DNA of 64,000 nucleotides. It comes from Scatophagus argus. Taxonomy: Eukaryota; Chordata; Actinopteri; Scatophagidae. The notes below the pieces were generated by a model. That model worked only from the letters and a program-made list of their open reading frames with translations. It searched no databases and was not told the DNA's origin. Below, piece after piece: positions 41,401 to 52,560 of the stretch; position 1 is the first letter of the stretch; every line of letters begins with the position of its first letter. The position numbers and the translations under genes were made by a program. The stretch is from NCBI RefSeq assembly GCF_020382885.2, contig NC_058503.1:21771535-21835534 (forward strand). Direction: 5' to 3'.

Positions 41401-44400
41401 TCAACATCTCTGCAACATGTCAGAAAAGTCTTTAACTTGCCTCTTGTGTACAAACTGCAGAAAGAATCACACATTCAATCAATACATCAGCTCTCTAAAG
41501 AAGCTGAACCAGGTTAGACATGGTGACTGCTCTGCTGGGTGCTGCTGTGGGTGCTGCTGTGGGTGCTGCTGTGGGTGCGTTGAACCAGCGCGGTCTCATA
41601 CCTTAGTGGAATACGTGGGCTTGTCCACAGCCTCGTCTCCGATGTAGAAATCCAAGTCATCCACCCCCTTCATCATCCTCCGCTGGGCCTGGTCTCCGAC
41701 CTTGGCTGACTCTTTGATAGCGATACCTGACAAGAAAACAGAGAGGATAAACTCTCACACAAAGCTGTCTACACTTTGTGGGCAAAAAAAAGGTGAAACA
41801 ATCAAGAATTGTTCAGAATTTTACAATTGTTTTTGCATAAAAAACAAAAATGGATCTTTAAAGTTAGCACTAAACATGATGGTGTTACAGTGACAGTGGT
41901 AATAGAAACTGATTTTAAAAAATTGGGACAAATGAACAAAGGTGTCAAAATTGTAAAAGTTTTCCCCCTATCAAAAATGCTTCGTGGTCTTTGTTAGTGT
42001 CACTAGCTGGTGTGAAATACTCACATGATGGAACGATGAACTGTGGCTCTGTGTTTCCTGCATACCCCAGTTTGGTGTAACTGCAACAGAAAAGCATCAC
42101 GTTTCATTTCACAGATCCTGCAGGCTGAGCACAAAACCAGCCACCTGCTACACCGTGTTCGCATGCATAAAAGTTTGCATCAGTAAAGATTATTTTTTGG
42201 CTGCTATCATTTTGATCAATGCCATCACTGTCCTCTGGCTGCTTGGTCAGATGCCAAAAGCAGCTGCAGCCCTCGAGTTTGCTAATGGGAGCCATTCATG
42301 TCGCACTGGGAGACTGAAGACTATTCATATTTGTCTGGAGAAAAAGAAAAAGCTCACTTCTGCATGAACCGACCAGTCTCAACATAAACTAGCCATGACC
42401 TCAACACTACTGCATTCTTCTGCCCACTTCTCTAAACCAAAGAGAGAAGTTGTATGAATGGAAAAAAATGACAGAAGATGTTTCTACAAATTATTATGAC
42501 TAAGGCCAGTAATATTTTGACCTCCGTTCTCCTGTGATATTCAGCCAAAACAGCTTCAGCCTTAGCATCAAAGTCTTGAGGCCTCACAGCCCTCTCCAAG
42601 TCTCTGCTCTGCACAGTGGCTGCACATGCTAACCAGATGTAGTAATGACCGGGTTAGGCCCACACAGGACTCCTACACTTCCTGCACACAGGGCCCAAGG
42701 GACTGATAGAGGACACTGCTGATGACTGCCAAAGCACTGTGGGCATAGCAGGCCACATCCTGGTCATAACAGTGGCTCCTTTGAATTTCAATTTGTGAAA
42801 AAAAAGAAGCAGGAGGGGCCACATGAGCAATCTTGCAACGACGTGGGAATGTTATATGCAAACTTTGGCCTTAAAAAGGCTAAAATGTGAGTTAAAACGG
42901 CCGACAACTGTCTACGTCAGGCTTCTTAGAGTCAACCTGCAACAACTTTATGAACGCTTCCTGTCCCGAACACTCAATCAAAGGTTTCTTTTTCCTGGAT
43001 CACAGGAAACGATGCATTTAATTGCTATGCATCTATTTGTGTAGAACAAGTGCTGAGCGGAAGCAGAAATATAAGATGAAGAAACAGCCCTGTACAAGTG
43101 CAGGGTTAGCGGGGTTAGCGGTTATGGTGGACCGCAACCACTTAAGTGCACAACACCAAAGCGGCAACTTCTTTTCATCAGTGACGACACTACATGGGAA
43201 AATTTCACCTTCTATAGTTTTTCTAAGAGTTTAAGGCTTCCAATAAAATAAATGTAGATAAAAGGTGAGTCATATGATCCCTGTCAAGTTTGTTTCTTGA
43301 GCTAAAATGCAGAAAGGAAAGGCTGCTTCTCAGGACATCACCATGTATGTCTCATGTGAAACTGACACAGCCTGAGCACACATCCTTCAAGTGAGTGACT
43401 CTTGGTTTGTCTGGAGCTGAAAACAGTCTGGTTGTGTGAATAAAGCTATATAATCTAATCTGGTAATCTGTTAAACACACAGAAAAACAAAGCTGCCATA
43501 GTGGATATTTGAGGCAGAGTCAAGAGTCCAAATATGGTAGAAAACTGGAGGAAATATTTGGCACGACCACTATTATTAAAAACATAGTCAGATTTTAAAA
43601 TTTCTGTAAAAATCAACTCAAACCGGTACAACAGATCCCCACGTATGCACCTGCACGCATGTCCAAAAGTTAATGTCAGACACATTTTTTCAGACTCTTC
43701 AGGTTTGGGCTGAATGTAAGACTGAACAGTGAAGGTCACTTTAAAACTGCAAATGGCCGACTATTCCTCTACTTAATAAGAAAAGAGGAGAGAGAGAATT
43801 ATCACCCGACTCTGCAGGAGCCTCACGGTCAATAGAGTATTTTAGCATTTTCAGTTCACCGGTTTGTTTAAAATTGGCTGTCGGGCGACTGACTTGACTG
43901 ACTTTAATCAACCCTGTTTACAGCCACAGTATGTTCAGTGAAAAAGTGATAAATCTTCAGTGCACATTTAATCTGCCGATTATTTTCAACATTAATCACT
44001 TATGAGAGGTCAAAAAAACAAACAAAAAAAAAAACTCATCACAATTTCCCAGAACACAAAGTGACTTCTTCAGTGTACTTCCTTTGTCCAACCAACAGTC
44101 TAAAACCCAAGACTTTTAATTTACTGTCTTACATAAAAGAAAATCAGCAAATCCTGACATTTAAGAAGATGGAACCCATCAAATGTTTCACTTTTCGCTT
44201 TAAAGATTACAGAAATTATTATTTGATTATAGTTGAATGCATCACTCACACATTATAACATATTTAACTCAACCCAGTAACGATTTTAGGTTATTACCGG
44301 TTGATCTGATTTCAGATCAGATTTGAGAAAAGACAACAGTGACTAAGGAAATTTAGGTTTACAGCAGGATGTAACTTTTTAATCACCTTCCCAAAACTCA

Positions 44401-46877
44401 CAAGGTGGAGCACTGACTTCTCTCTACAGCAGCCACACTGTCAAAGGTGCCTACAGATGTGTCTGCACGTTTTTTATGAGCCTCAAGAGCAAAAGGAACG
44501 ACCGATGCTGATGCTGATCACCTCAAAATTCCAGATAATCGTCCCTGTTAATCAGCCTATCACTAGTTCAGTGATAACAGCAGCCGCCTTGTGACACTGA
44601 CAGCAACAAAATGTAGCAGCAGTACTCTGAACACCTTCATACCACAGAACAGTCCCAGCTTGTCTACCTGAACCTGTCTCGACAAGCTTCACATACACCA
44701 CGTCTGAATGTGGACATAACACCACAGCACACCAAACTCAGCAACCGACTGAACAGCTGCAGTCCAGCAACTGGTCAAATTATTCTATGTTGGTAGATTT
44801 TTGTAGGGATCTTATACTTGTTTTCTTGAGCTTAATGAAGCATCTACCTTTTGGCAAATGTTAACAGAAAACCTGTAGTCATAACGTAGGTACACTTTGT
44901 TTTTAAATTTATCCCTGTGCTCACTGACGCTCATTGATGACTGCAGGCTTACGTTATGAAATATCAACAGTTTGCTTAAGATAGATGAAGAATGACTCCA
45001 CCCTTACTTGGACTGCACCAAGCTACAGCACCTGAGATGTTTTTTTTTTTTGGGTAAAGAAGCCATGATTTGACAGTGCAACACTAGTTTTGAGGCCACA
45101 ACCAAAGCCAAACTACACCCCAACCCAAATATGACCGCAGTCCTTCCATTGCACAGTCAAGTAGTCTTCTCTAATAATAGAAGCCAGGCTGTTTAGAAGG
45201 CCGGCATATAAGAGGAAGTGGAGTTGTCACTATTTGCACATCATGAGCATTACTCAGCGACAGCTGTTGAAAATCTGCCAATAACTGGCACTCTCTGGGC
45301 AAGCTGCAAAATCACATGTCAAACTTTCCCCTTAAAATCAGGAGCCAAATCTCAGCCTAAACTGTGACTTCATGACCAAGCGTTATTTCTGCAAGAAGTC
45401 CTGTAGTCACTAACGTTGGAACATATGTGTTACGACTGTAAGGCTTGGCCGGAAAATGGAAGCCATCTACCTGACGAGTAGAAACTAGCGCAGACTAACC
45501 TAATTGTCAGCTGCACTTTCTTCTGCTGTCCGAGAGAAGATCAGAAGCAGTGGACTGTTTAACAGCCTGAAGGGAGGAGGGGGATGAGTGGGGGAGTATG
45601 CAACGTGAGGAGTGACGAGTTCAAGTCTCTACATGCAAGCAATGCAAACCACTTTTAGCCCCCAAAACTTAAGCATACCTGTCCTGTACTGTTATTTGGA
45701 AAAATCTGCATGTCTGCATCGGTGAAAACACATTTTTCTTCCTTTAGGTGTGAGTCATTCATGCAGAAAACCACATACAATGACTGCGTGGGTTCATATG
45801 GGTACAGTAAAGAAAACAACAGGTAAAAAGAAATAATGACTCAAAAATATTTTTCAAATCTCTTACATGGTTTAAATCCTCATCTAAAAAGGAAAAGAAA
45901 CAATCAGAGGTGTACGTATACCGAATACCAATACAGGAAAAAGAAGGTATTTACACAGATCAATACAAACACTGCTGCAGGAGGAGCCAAGACAATGTCC
46001 AGTCCTGTGTTGTTTTGTCTGTCCCTTAAAAATAAAATACTGCTAAAGCAGGTTCTTGTTGCGGCAGCACAACTGAGACAATCTGGTTCGGAAAACAATC
46101 GGTAGCCTGGCAAAGAAGAGAAATTAGAGAAGTTAATCAAAAAAGCATGCTCGGATGCCGAGAAACGACCATATATGGACTAAAAAGCGTGAATGAGGAA
46201 GTGTAGGCTGAATAGGAAGTAGTATTGCGCCTGCTCAAATCCAGACAAACGAGCAAAAAGATATATGAATTTCACTAGCTGCAGTCACGATTATCTTCAC
46301 GGGACACATATTACTGTGAGAAAAGCTGATAAATGAACACGAAGCGTTTGACTATGAAGGCAATAACGGCCTGCTCCAAATGAATGAAACCAGCTGTGAG
46401 GGAAGTCTTCCTTCCTCAGCCGCTCTCGCAACAGCACACACTGGCTGGCTGGCTGCTTGCAGCGAAATCCCTTCGGCAGGAAGAAAACACAGTCCGGTGA
46501 TGAAACTCCGCTAATGGTGAGGCTAGCTCACGAGCGGGAAAACGAATATGAAACATAAACGGCCGCGGTGCCCTTCACAGCCGTTCGAATGGCCTGGCAG
46601 GGTTTGACTCGGAATGCAACCGGGCAGAGTGTTAATATGTCACAGTTAGCTGGCCGTTAGCATATTAGCTCGCTGGCTAGCTGTCTGCATATACAAAGTG
46701 AGACACACACACACACACCCAGTTGCTGCTGCTGCTGCTGCTGCAGCTGACACTGACAGTCCCTAACCGTACTCAGCCTTTCGGTGACACCCGAGTCCCC
46801 TGTCTGCACGGAGGTCAGGTTTAAACAGCTTACCCTGTGCCGCAGTCGACAACACACGCCGGTAACCGTCCTGCCAT
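32464..46877 (-). CDS. actr3: Arp3, actin-related protein 3 (12 coding exons, 418 aa)
   Basis: This is the ATP-binding core subunit of the cytoplasmic Arp2/3 complex, which nucleates branched actin filaments. Coding exons in transcript order are 46877-46834, 42080-42025, 41726-41602, 40918-40808, 40597-40502, 39735-39628, 39039-38896, 35777-35604, 35203-35111, 34174-34049, 33379-33296 and 32559-32464. All junctions are GT-AG and keep frame, giving 1257 nt, the usual family length. Actin-fold motifs are phosphate-1 DCGTGYTKLG (residues 11-20), phosphate-2 DSGDGVTH (169-176) and the adenosine-loop LSGGSTMF (321-328). The C terminus ends NPVFGVMS. Residues such as [13 protein letters not shown] and EEIG match Arp3 rather than the paralogue Arp3B as I remember them. 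The start has a purine at -3 and G at +4. The exon 8 donor, GTTTGT, is weak. No frameshift or stop is seen, so the gene looks functional. Confidence 0.97.
35778..38895 (-). other. actr3: actr3 intron 7 (about 3.1 kb), no internal gene
   Basis: This intron separates the exon ending in ETAKAVK from the exon beginning ERFSYV. It contains a short (TA)n run near 36843-36858. Stretches near 38.1-38.6 kb have the texture of an old interspersed repeat, but I could not assign a family. No further Arp3 exon is missing, because the flanking exons join without a gap in the protein. Confidence 0.75.
41537..41579. repeat. 12-bp tandem repeat in actr3 intron 3, beside the exon 3 donor
   Basis: Three to four copies of the unit 'gctgctgtgggt' end about 22 bases from the actr3 exon 3 boundary at 41602. 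On the transcribed strand this is a CAG- and CCCAC-rich tract just after the donor site. Confidence 0.85.
43965..44235 (+). repeat. Dispersed fish repeat, copy A (actr3 intron 1)
   Basis: Shared landmarks with copies near 55.2 and 59.9 kb are 'ctgccgattattttc', 'tttgtccaaccaacagtc', 'aaaacccaa', 'agcaaatcctgacattta' and 'agaagatgga'. It has no coding capacity. It lies antisense to actr3. Confidence 0.7.
46722..46746. repeat. Trinucleotide (CTG/CAG)n tract
   Basis: About seven TGC/CTG units in actr3 intron 1, beside a short (AC)n run at 46702-46717. On the transcribed strand it reads CAG. Confidence 0.85.
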
Positions 46878-47038
46878 CTCTCCCTGGGTCTCTGCGGTTT
46901 AGAAACGGTTAAATGTGATGGACAGCTGGCTGTGTCGGCTAGAGGATCTGGCAAGCCGTCCACAGGCGGAACCCGAGCCCGCTGCACAGTGCTGTTTCCA
47001 CTTCCGCACTCGGCTCCTGGCAGGCAGGGAGAGGCAAG

Positions 47039-47131
47039 ATGGCGGAGGCCGGGCTGGCTGTGGTTGAGCGACGCAGGCAGGGCTGTGCAGCTGTCAATCA
47101 TCACACTCGTTTTACGTTGACTCAAACATGA
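47039..47131 (+). other. Small ORF (30 aa) beginning inside a YY1-type motif
   Basis: The ORF begins at the ATG inside the YY1-like motif upstream of actr3 and runs divergently from it. It starts MAEAGLAVVE and ends at TGA. The start context is good (A at -3, G at +4). I recognise no family. It may be an upstream ORF in a 5' leader of the plus-strand gene, a promoter-antisense product, or chance in GC-rich DNA. It is listed as visible sequence, not as a supported gene. Confidence 0.2.
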
Positions 47132-47335
47132 GTTCTGAGAAGATGAGGTGATGTTTTTTTTGTTTACTTTTCAATATTAAGGATAATAAGAATAATAATA
47201 ATGATAATGTTATTTTTATTCAGGGTAGATCTCTTTAATGGATTTATTATTTAGCCTACATTAACGTCCGATAAATAAATGAATCTTAAATGGCTACTAC
47301 AATACCGAGTCTTGTTGCCATTAATTAACAGAATA

Positions 47336-47377
47336 AGTAATGATATAAGTTACATTGCTGTAACTTATATCAGTACT
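47336..47377. repeat. Near-perfect inverted repeat, 19-bp arms, 4-nt loop
   Basis: The arms are 47336-47354 and 47359-47377, separated by TTGC. The inner 14 base pairs are perfect (arm TGATATAAGTTACA against its reverse complement), then one mismatch, then four more pairs. It lies in the AT-rich middle of the actr3 / MADF-BESS intergenic region. It could be the core of a small palindromic transposon, a hairpin-forming transcript or a cruciform. Confidence 0.85.
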
Positions 47378-47811
47378 GTAATATAATAATGTAATATTAA
47401 TAACAATTATGGTGACTCACAATCAGCTATGAATAATAACGACTCGTCATGTGATACTATATGATAATATCTTCATAATACATGTTATATAATTTTTACA
47501 CACAAGCAGTCTAAAGCTAACAAATAATAATGGTCAAATAATGATTAGAAATATCAGATAAATACTTAATTTGTATTATTATAATTAAACAAATCTTAGG
47601 GTTTTTTTTACACAAAATAAATTAATAATTACACCTATATAAATAAATAAAGATAAAACAGTAAGAATAAATGAATATAAGCTGCTAAATCTCAGTCCTT
47701 ACTCCAAATCGGCTGGTGGCAGTATCGCCCAGTACGCAGCTCTACTCCATCCGGGGTGCAGCTAAACTACAGAAGAAGAGAGTAATAATCAGCCGGTGGA
47801 GCAGGTTCAGC

Positions 47812-47847
47812 ATGGAGGTTCAGCATCTAACGGTCCTCGGCTCGTGA
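47812..47847 (+). promoter_or_regulatory. Upstream ORF of the MADF/BESS gene (11 codons plus stop)
   Basis: A short ORF beginning MEVQHL lies in the probable 5' leader and ends with TGA nine bases before the first main-frame ATG at 47857. It has G at +4 but C at -3. If the leader starts upstream of it, ribosomes would meet this ORF first, and re-initiation would probably favour a downstream ATG. Translational damping is inferred, not shown. Confidence 0.45.
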
Positions 47848-47856
47848 ATCTGGTAC

Positions 47857-50243
47857 ATGTCAGAGGTTTTGACCATGACGCACTGTCGAGGTCAGATGCG
47901 GGGGCGGCACTGGGGCCCTACGATGGACAGCATGCTGATCGACTTCTGGCGCAAACACGACTGCCTTTTTAACTCCTCGGCGGATTCTTACTACGACAAG
48001 AGTCTGAAGACGAGGCTGTGGGGCGAGTTCGCCTCATCCGTCGGAAAGTCTGGTAAGCCCGTGTGGCGGTTATGAAGGATGTAACTCGTCTCTGCGTTGT
48101 GTGATTTTTAGTGAAAAGCCGACTCGGTGAATTTGGTTCAACTCGCCGTTTATAGACCATGTCCTGGGAAAACAGGAGCAAAATGTCTCACAGGCAGGAC
48201 TGTAACAAGCTCCGCGACGAACATACACTGAAATATACAAACTAAGATTAGCCATTATTGTAGCATTTAAGCTAGCGACTTTCCTATATTTGAGTGCACT
48301 TTAAATATTGTTGAAGCACACTTGTTTCCCCGAGTAGGTTGATGTGAGAGAGTTAAAACAGAGTCGTTGAATAGCCTTAAAACAGAGTTATTTATTTAGA
48401 AACAAAGATCTTTGGAGATCTCACCACAGAGTACAAGTCTGTTTCAGCCAAACGCCAAGTGGGATCTAAAGCACTCAAGGAAGTACATCATTATATGTAC
48501 TTTAAGATGACACCGGTTGTTAGTCTCAGCACCTTTCCACTCAAGCCAGAGGGGAGGGGTGGTGTATCAGTGTCTCCGCCTGTCGGTCAGAGTGACTTGA
48601 GATATGATGTCCTTCTAGTATGCATGATGCCTCTATCTCCCTCAGAGTGTGCAGTCCTGAGACAAACAACCAGTTCTACATGATTATAACATTAGGAATT
48701 ATACCAAAGCATATAACAGAATAAGGCACGGTAAATATGTATTAATCCACAATATATAAAAGTAAAATGGAATGTTTACAGGCTAGTTACTGTCGCATTT
48801 GAGAAATGCCAAGCCATACAAGTACTATATAAATTTACAGTGTAGAATAATAAAAGTTCGTCCTTTTATTAGCAGAGCTTATTACGACACAACTCACCAC
48901 ATGGAGCAAACTGGCAACAGTAGTGGGGTGTCCCTTGCCAAGTTTGCAGGGGCTCGACAGGTGTACCAATCCATATTGTCCGTGGGGAACCAACAACTGC
49001 CACCCACAGCCACAACAATATCCCAATGGCAAGTGGAAAAACAATAACACCAAAGGAAGTTATTACCCTGTTACACCTGCCAGGTGAACAGTGAAATGCA
49101 CAACTCTTTATTCCAGTTCGTATTCAGGATTTGTCCGACAGCTTCATGCTGAATTACATTTGCACTGGGCAAGACAAGGTCTGCCACTTTGAACAGAAGC
49201 AGGCTTTTTCTTTTACAGCTGGTGTTTTTTTCTTCTTCTTTTACTTCTTCAGGCATATTTTCACCTTTTCCTTGCAGTATCTGAAGTTGAGAGAAGGTCC
49301 AGATCGCTGCGGACTCAGTATGGGAGGGTCTTATGGCATCCAGAGAGGGTCAGCTCTACCCAGCAGGAGATGCTCAGGGAGAAACTGGCTTTCCTCAGGC
49401 CTTTCATCGTTCGCAGGCGAGGGGATTCACATGTGGTAAGTTTAAAACTAATTCAGAAAATCCTGCAGATGCTTCCCCCGATTGTGCAAAATTCTGTTTC
49501 TGCTAATTTCGCAGGGGGGAAAGTTTGAGGACAAAGAGGAGTTGGAGACTGATGGAAGTACTGAGCAGGAGATGGGAAGCTCGTTTGGTAGCCCGCTGGA
49601 TGCTGATGTGACTGACCAAGATCTGGATGATGGACCCCCGTGTGTCGCCTCCACCTCTGCTCCCCTGCATCGTCCACACCCTCAGCCCCGGGTTACAGAC
49701 GTCGTGTCTTTGAGCTGTCCACACCATCACGGTAACGAGGCCTCCGCTGATCAGCCTGAGCAAACGACAAACACATCCGAAGGCGACTTGCTAAACCAGT
49801 TTGCACAGGTGATGCTGGCGGATATGCGTCACATTAAAGACCCTGTGGTGCTCATGAGACTCCGCCGAGACATCACCGACCTCGTGTTCAAAGCAGTGGA
49901 GGAGGACCAGAAGAGACGATGCGTTCGAGTGCCGTCCACACCCCGGCTGGTGCAGAGCGTGCAGTCACGGAGCTGCTCCAGGCTCCCACAGGTCTCTTCA
50001 CAGACAGACTACGGCAGGAGGACGAGGTCTTTGAAGAGTAAGTGGACACGAAGGTGGGAGGACGTGAAGCACATGAGGAGAATGTCCAGGAGTCAGGTAT
50101 TAATGCAGCCCATCCCGCAAGGTCAAACACCAGAGGAGATGAATGAAAGCAGCTCTCAGGTTATTTTTCAGCCCTCTGAGATCAAAGAGGAGACAGAGCG
50201 GCACATAGTTAAGATCGAGGAGGAGACGCTTCCATCGGCTTGA
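47857..50243 (+). CDS. MADF/BESS-type nuclear protein, function unknown (3 exons, 360 aa)
   Basis: Exons are 47857-48052, 49278-49435 and 49515-50243, joined at GT-AG sites in frame. Residues about 24-118 look like a MADF (Myb/SANT-like) DNA-binding domain: LIDFWRKHDCLF at the front, a YYDKSLKTRLW helix, SRSLRTQYGRV in the middle and REKLAFLRPFIVRR at the end. Residues 119-208 are acidic and low in complexity. Residues about 209-246 (DLLNQFAQVMLADM onward) resemble a BESS interaction motif. A basic stretch near 287-298 could be a nuclear localisation signal. Two SUMO-type motifs, IKEE (341-344) and VKIE (350-353), lie at the very end. The ATG at 47875 (Met7) has a better Kozak context than 47857, so 354 aa is possible. 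A transcriptional role is inferred from family; I cannot give a symbol. Confidence 0.82.
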
Positions 50244-51762
50244 AATTTAAGGGACAGAGGTGACACTATTTTCCTGATCACAGTCATTACAGTCAATAAG
50301 TGTAGGATAGAAAGACGTGGGACATTTAAAAGGACGGTTCACCACAAAATCCATGTTCTTCCTCTGCCTGTACTGCTGTTTATCCATCTATGTAGTTTGA
50401 GTGTGAGCTGCAGAGTTTTGGAGATATCAGATGTAGAGATGTCCTCCTTCTCTTGAATATATACATTTGAATAACTCAACAGCAGTGTCTCTTTGCATAT
50501 GATGCAACACAGATGTGCTTAACTCACATTAAAAATCAAAGCAGAGAGACTTTTTTGCGTTTTGCAAACAAGCTGCCTGGTTTCTAATGGATCTAAGCCT
50601 TCCAGAATCGATCCAGGCCAGCCGTCTCTCGGTCTTTAACTGTGGTATTTAACATGAGAGAAGCTTTCAGGCTGAAAGCATCAGGCAGTGGATGCTGAAC
50701 GGATGTTCTGATGTTCTTCTCAGAATGCTGCCTGTAACCTGTCCTGCACTGTGCTGTATTTATGAACCATAAACATTTTCCACAGGGAAGGAAAATACTG
50801 ACCGTTGCAGCTGTTGACCAGCAGATGGCACCGTGAACACGTTCACTCAGTCAGAGCTTCTGCTGTCGTTGCTGGATATGCTGATGTAGTCTTTTTATTT
50901 GTATTTATTTTCTTTTCCATATTACTACTTTTATTCTTTCCATTTGTTATATTAATATTTTGTGTTTTGCATTTTGCATGTTTTATCCTATTGTCTTAAC
51001 TTTATCTTGACCTTTCATTCATTGTTTCTGCTCTGTTTGGCTCTCTGTTGTCACATTGTCTGAGTATCCTGCTTTTGCTTTGTCTGTCAAAGTACTTTGT
51101 AAACTCTGTTTTTAAAGGTGTTGCATCATCCAAGTTGTTGGTGTTATTATATTGTATTATTTTATTGTATTACACAATTTCACTTTAAGGATGAGCAATA
51201 GCAGGTTAAGGTACAAAACCTATAAACAACACTTGAGTACCTCAACATGATTCATGCAGTGATAAAAAGTGAAAAACTCAGTTGGATTCGAAGGACTGAG
51301 TATTGAATGTGTGTTGACATTACTGTAAATGTATATAGAGCTGACATTATACCATGTGTGCAAACACATTCTAACCCCACACAAGATAATCCCAAAGATT
51401 ATTTAAGTGAGAATAGAAGATGCCTGAGGGAAGAGACACAATAAATGTGGATATTCTGCAGTGCAAGATAAAAGATCTGTTCACGTCTAGGACCAGACTC
51501 AAAATTCTTATTCTTTTTAAGGATATTGCATTTAATGTGGTAATCCTCTGTAAACATGCATATTAATCACTCTTTGGTAGAGCTGTTAAGTAATAGACCC
51601 CGTGAACCTTGACTGCAAACTGCCCTTTGTAAGATGTCAGAAGTCAGAAAGGTTTCGTCTGTAACAATGTGTTCTCTTTTAAAAGCTCATTATTTTATCC
51701 AGTGTCTAAAACCTTTACAATCTACTGGAATGGAACTATAAAGCAGCATGAAACAGAGATAC

Positions 51763-51808
51763 GTAAAAGTAAAGCACAAGTACCTCAAAATTGCACTTAA
51801 ATACAGTA
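51763..51808 (-). repeat. Fragment of the 3-kb-locus dispersed repeat, inverted
   Basis: The reverse complement of this stretch matches the opening of the repeat at 2955 (shared core aattttgaggta and a following tttactt). Only about 45 bases are recognisable. Confidence 0.6.
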
Positions 51809-51949
51809 AATAAATAAATAAAATATAAAATAAAACTCAGTAAATATATTTAGCTACTGTCCACCAGTGGTTAAAACAAAGCTGACACTTACTTTGCAGG
51901 TGTAGACTACAGTTTCCCTCTTGATTTCAGGATAGACATGAAAACACAT

Positions 51950-52085
51950 AACATAGATAGATAGATGACTTTATTCATCCCTGAGGGGAAATTAGGTTCT
52001 CATAGCAGTCCGGTATATTTGAATACAATAAAACACACAATAACATGAAGTACTGAGTAGAATAATACAATAAAATATACCTAAA
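51950..52085 (-). repeat. LINE-type 3' tail with (TATC)n end
   Basis: On the minus strand the stretch reads 'cctcagggatgaataaagtc' followed by ATCTATCTATC. This matches the widespread fish LINE tail in which a 'ggggat..aataaag' motif precedes a tetranucleotide repeat. No coding part is present. Confidence 0.6.
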
Positions 52086-52560
52086 GGAAATAAATAATAG
52101 TAAAATAACATGTCCTGTAATTTCAACAGCTGGAACTGAAGCTTATTTTAAAATTATGTTTAGGGTTAGTGTGTTTAGCTCTCATTTAACAGGTCTGGTA
52201 TCATTCATTAACTCAGTTCTTAACAAGTAATTGATCGTCGATCGCCACTTAAAGGTCATGACACTATGTTACGATCTGATGTATTTTATTTCTACTGGAG
52301 AAATTCTCTTGTATTTCTATTTTTTCAGAATAATTAAATAGTTTCCTGTGTGTTTTGAGACTTTTATGTCACATACTGAAACAATTTGATTTTTCACCAC
52401 ATACGCAGCATGACTTTTGTGCTTTGGAGCCACAGCACTTGCACCTGGTGCCTCTTTTTGTCCGTGCCCTCAGGCGCTCTGTGTCCGCCTCTGCTGTAAC
52501 CACACACATAATCTCTGTGGTCGTACAGTTCTGGACCAACCCGTGGATGAGGCCGGGTGA

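Larger units (their letters stand above)
42081..46833 (-). other. actr3: actr3 intron 1 (about 4.75 kb), no internal gene
   Basis: This is the largest intron of actr3, following the usual pattern of a long first intron after a short first coding exon. It holds one copy of a dispersed fish repeat (43965-44235), a short CTG/CAG trinucleotide tract (46722-46746) about 90 nt from the exon 1 donor, a neighbouring (AC)n tract, and otherwise unremarkable sequence. Open frames inside it are short and show no family resemblance. Confidence 0.8.
46878..47811. promoter_or_regulatory. Divergent promoter region between actr3 and the MADF/BESS gene
   Basis: About 0.93 kb separates the actr3 start codon (minus strand) from the first upstream ATG of the plus-strand neighbour. 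The actr3-proximal 250 bp are CpG-rich and carry an ETS-type site (cacttccgc, 46999-47007) and a YY1-type motif (caagatggcgg, 47035-47045). The middle part (about 47150-47690) is strongly AT-rich and includes a long palindrome. No TATA box is placed convincingly. Head-to-head orientation with a CpG-rich end suggests a TATA-less, broadly expressed promoter, which fits a housekeeping gene such as actr3. Transcription starts were not determined. Confidence 0.6.
50244..52560. other. MADF/BESS gene 3' UTR and spacer to gk
   Basis: No exon is recognised here. The early part is probably 3' UTR. Possible polyadenylation signals are CATAAA at 50768-50773 and AATAAA at 51440-51445, and neither is decisive. 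The spacer holds a fragment of a dispersed fish repeat in reverse orientation (51763-51808) and a LINE-type tail (51950-52085), after which the sequence becomes richer in CpG toward the gk promoter. Confidence 0.6.

Noticed and set aside
44302..44321. Small inverted repeat (8-bp arms, 2-nt loop)
   Set aside because: It is short enough to occur by chance in this much sequence.
32464..46877. Identity as the paralogue Arp3B
   Set aside because: Diagnostic stretches ([23 protein letters not shown]) agree with Arp3 and not with the Arp3B variants that I recall.
49503..50130. Minus-strand frames opposite the MADF/BESS gene
   Set aside because: They are antisense shadows of exon 3 with no family resemblance.
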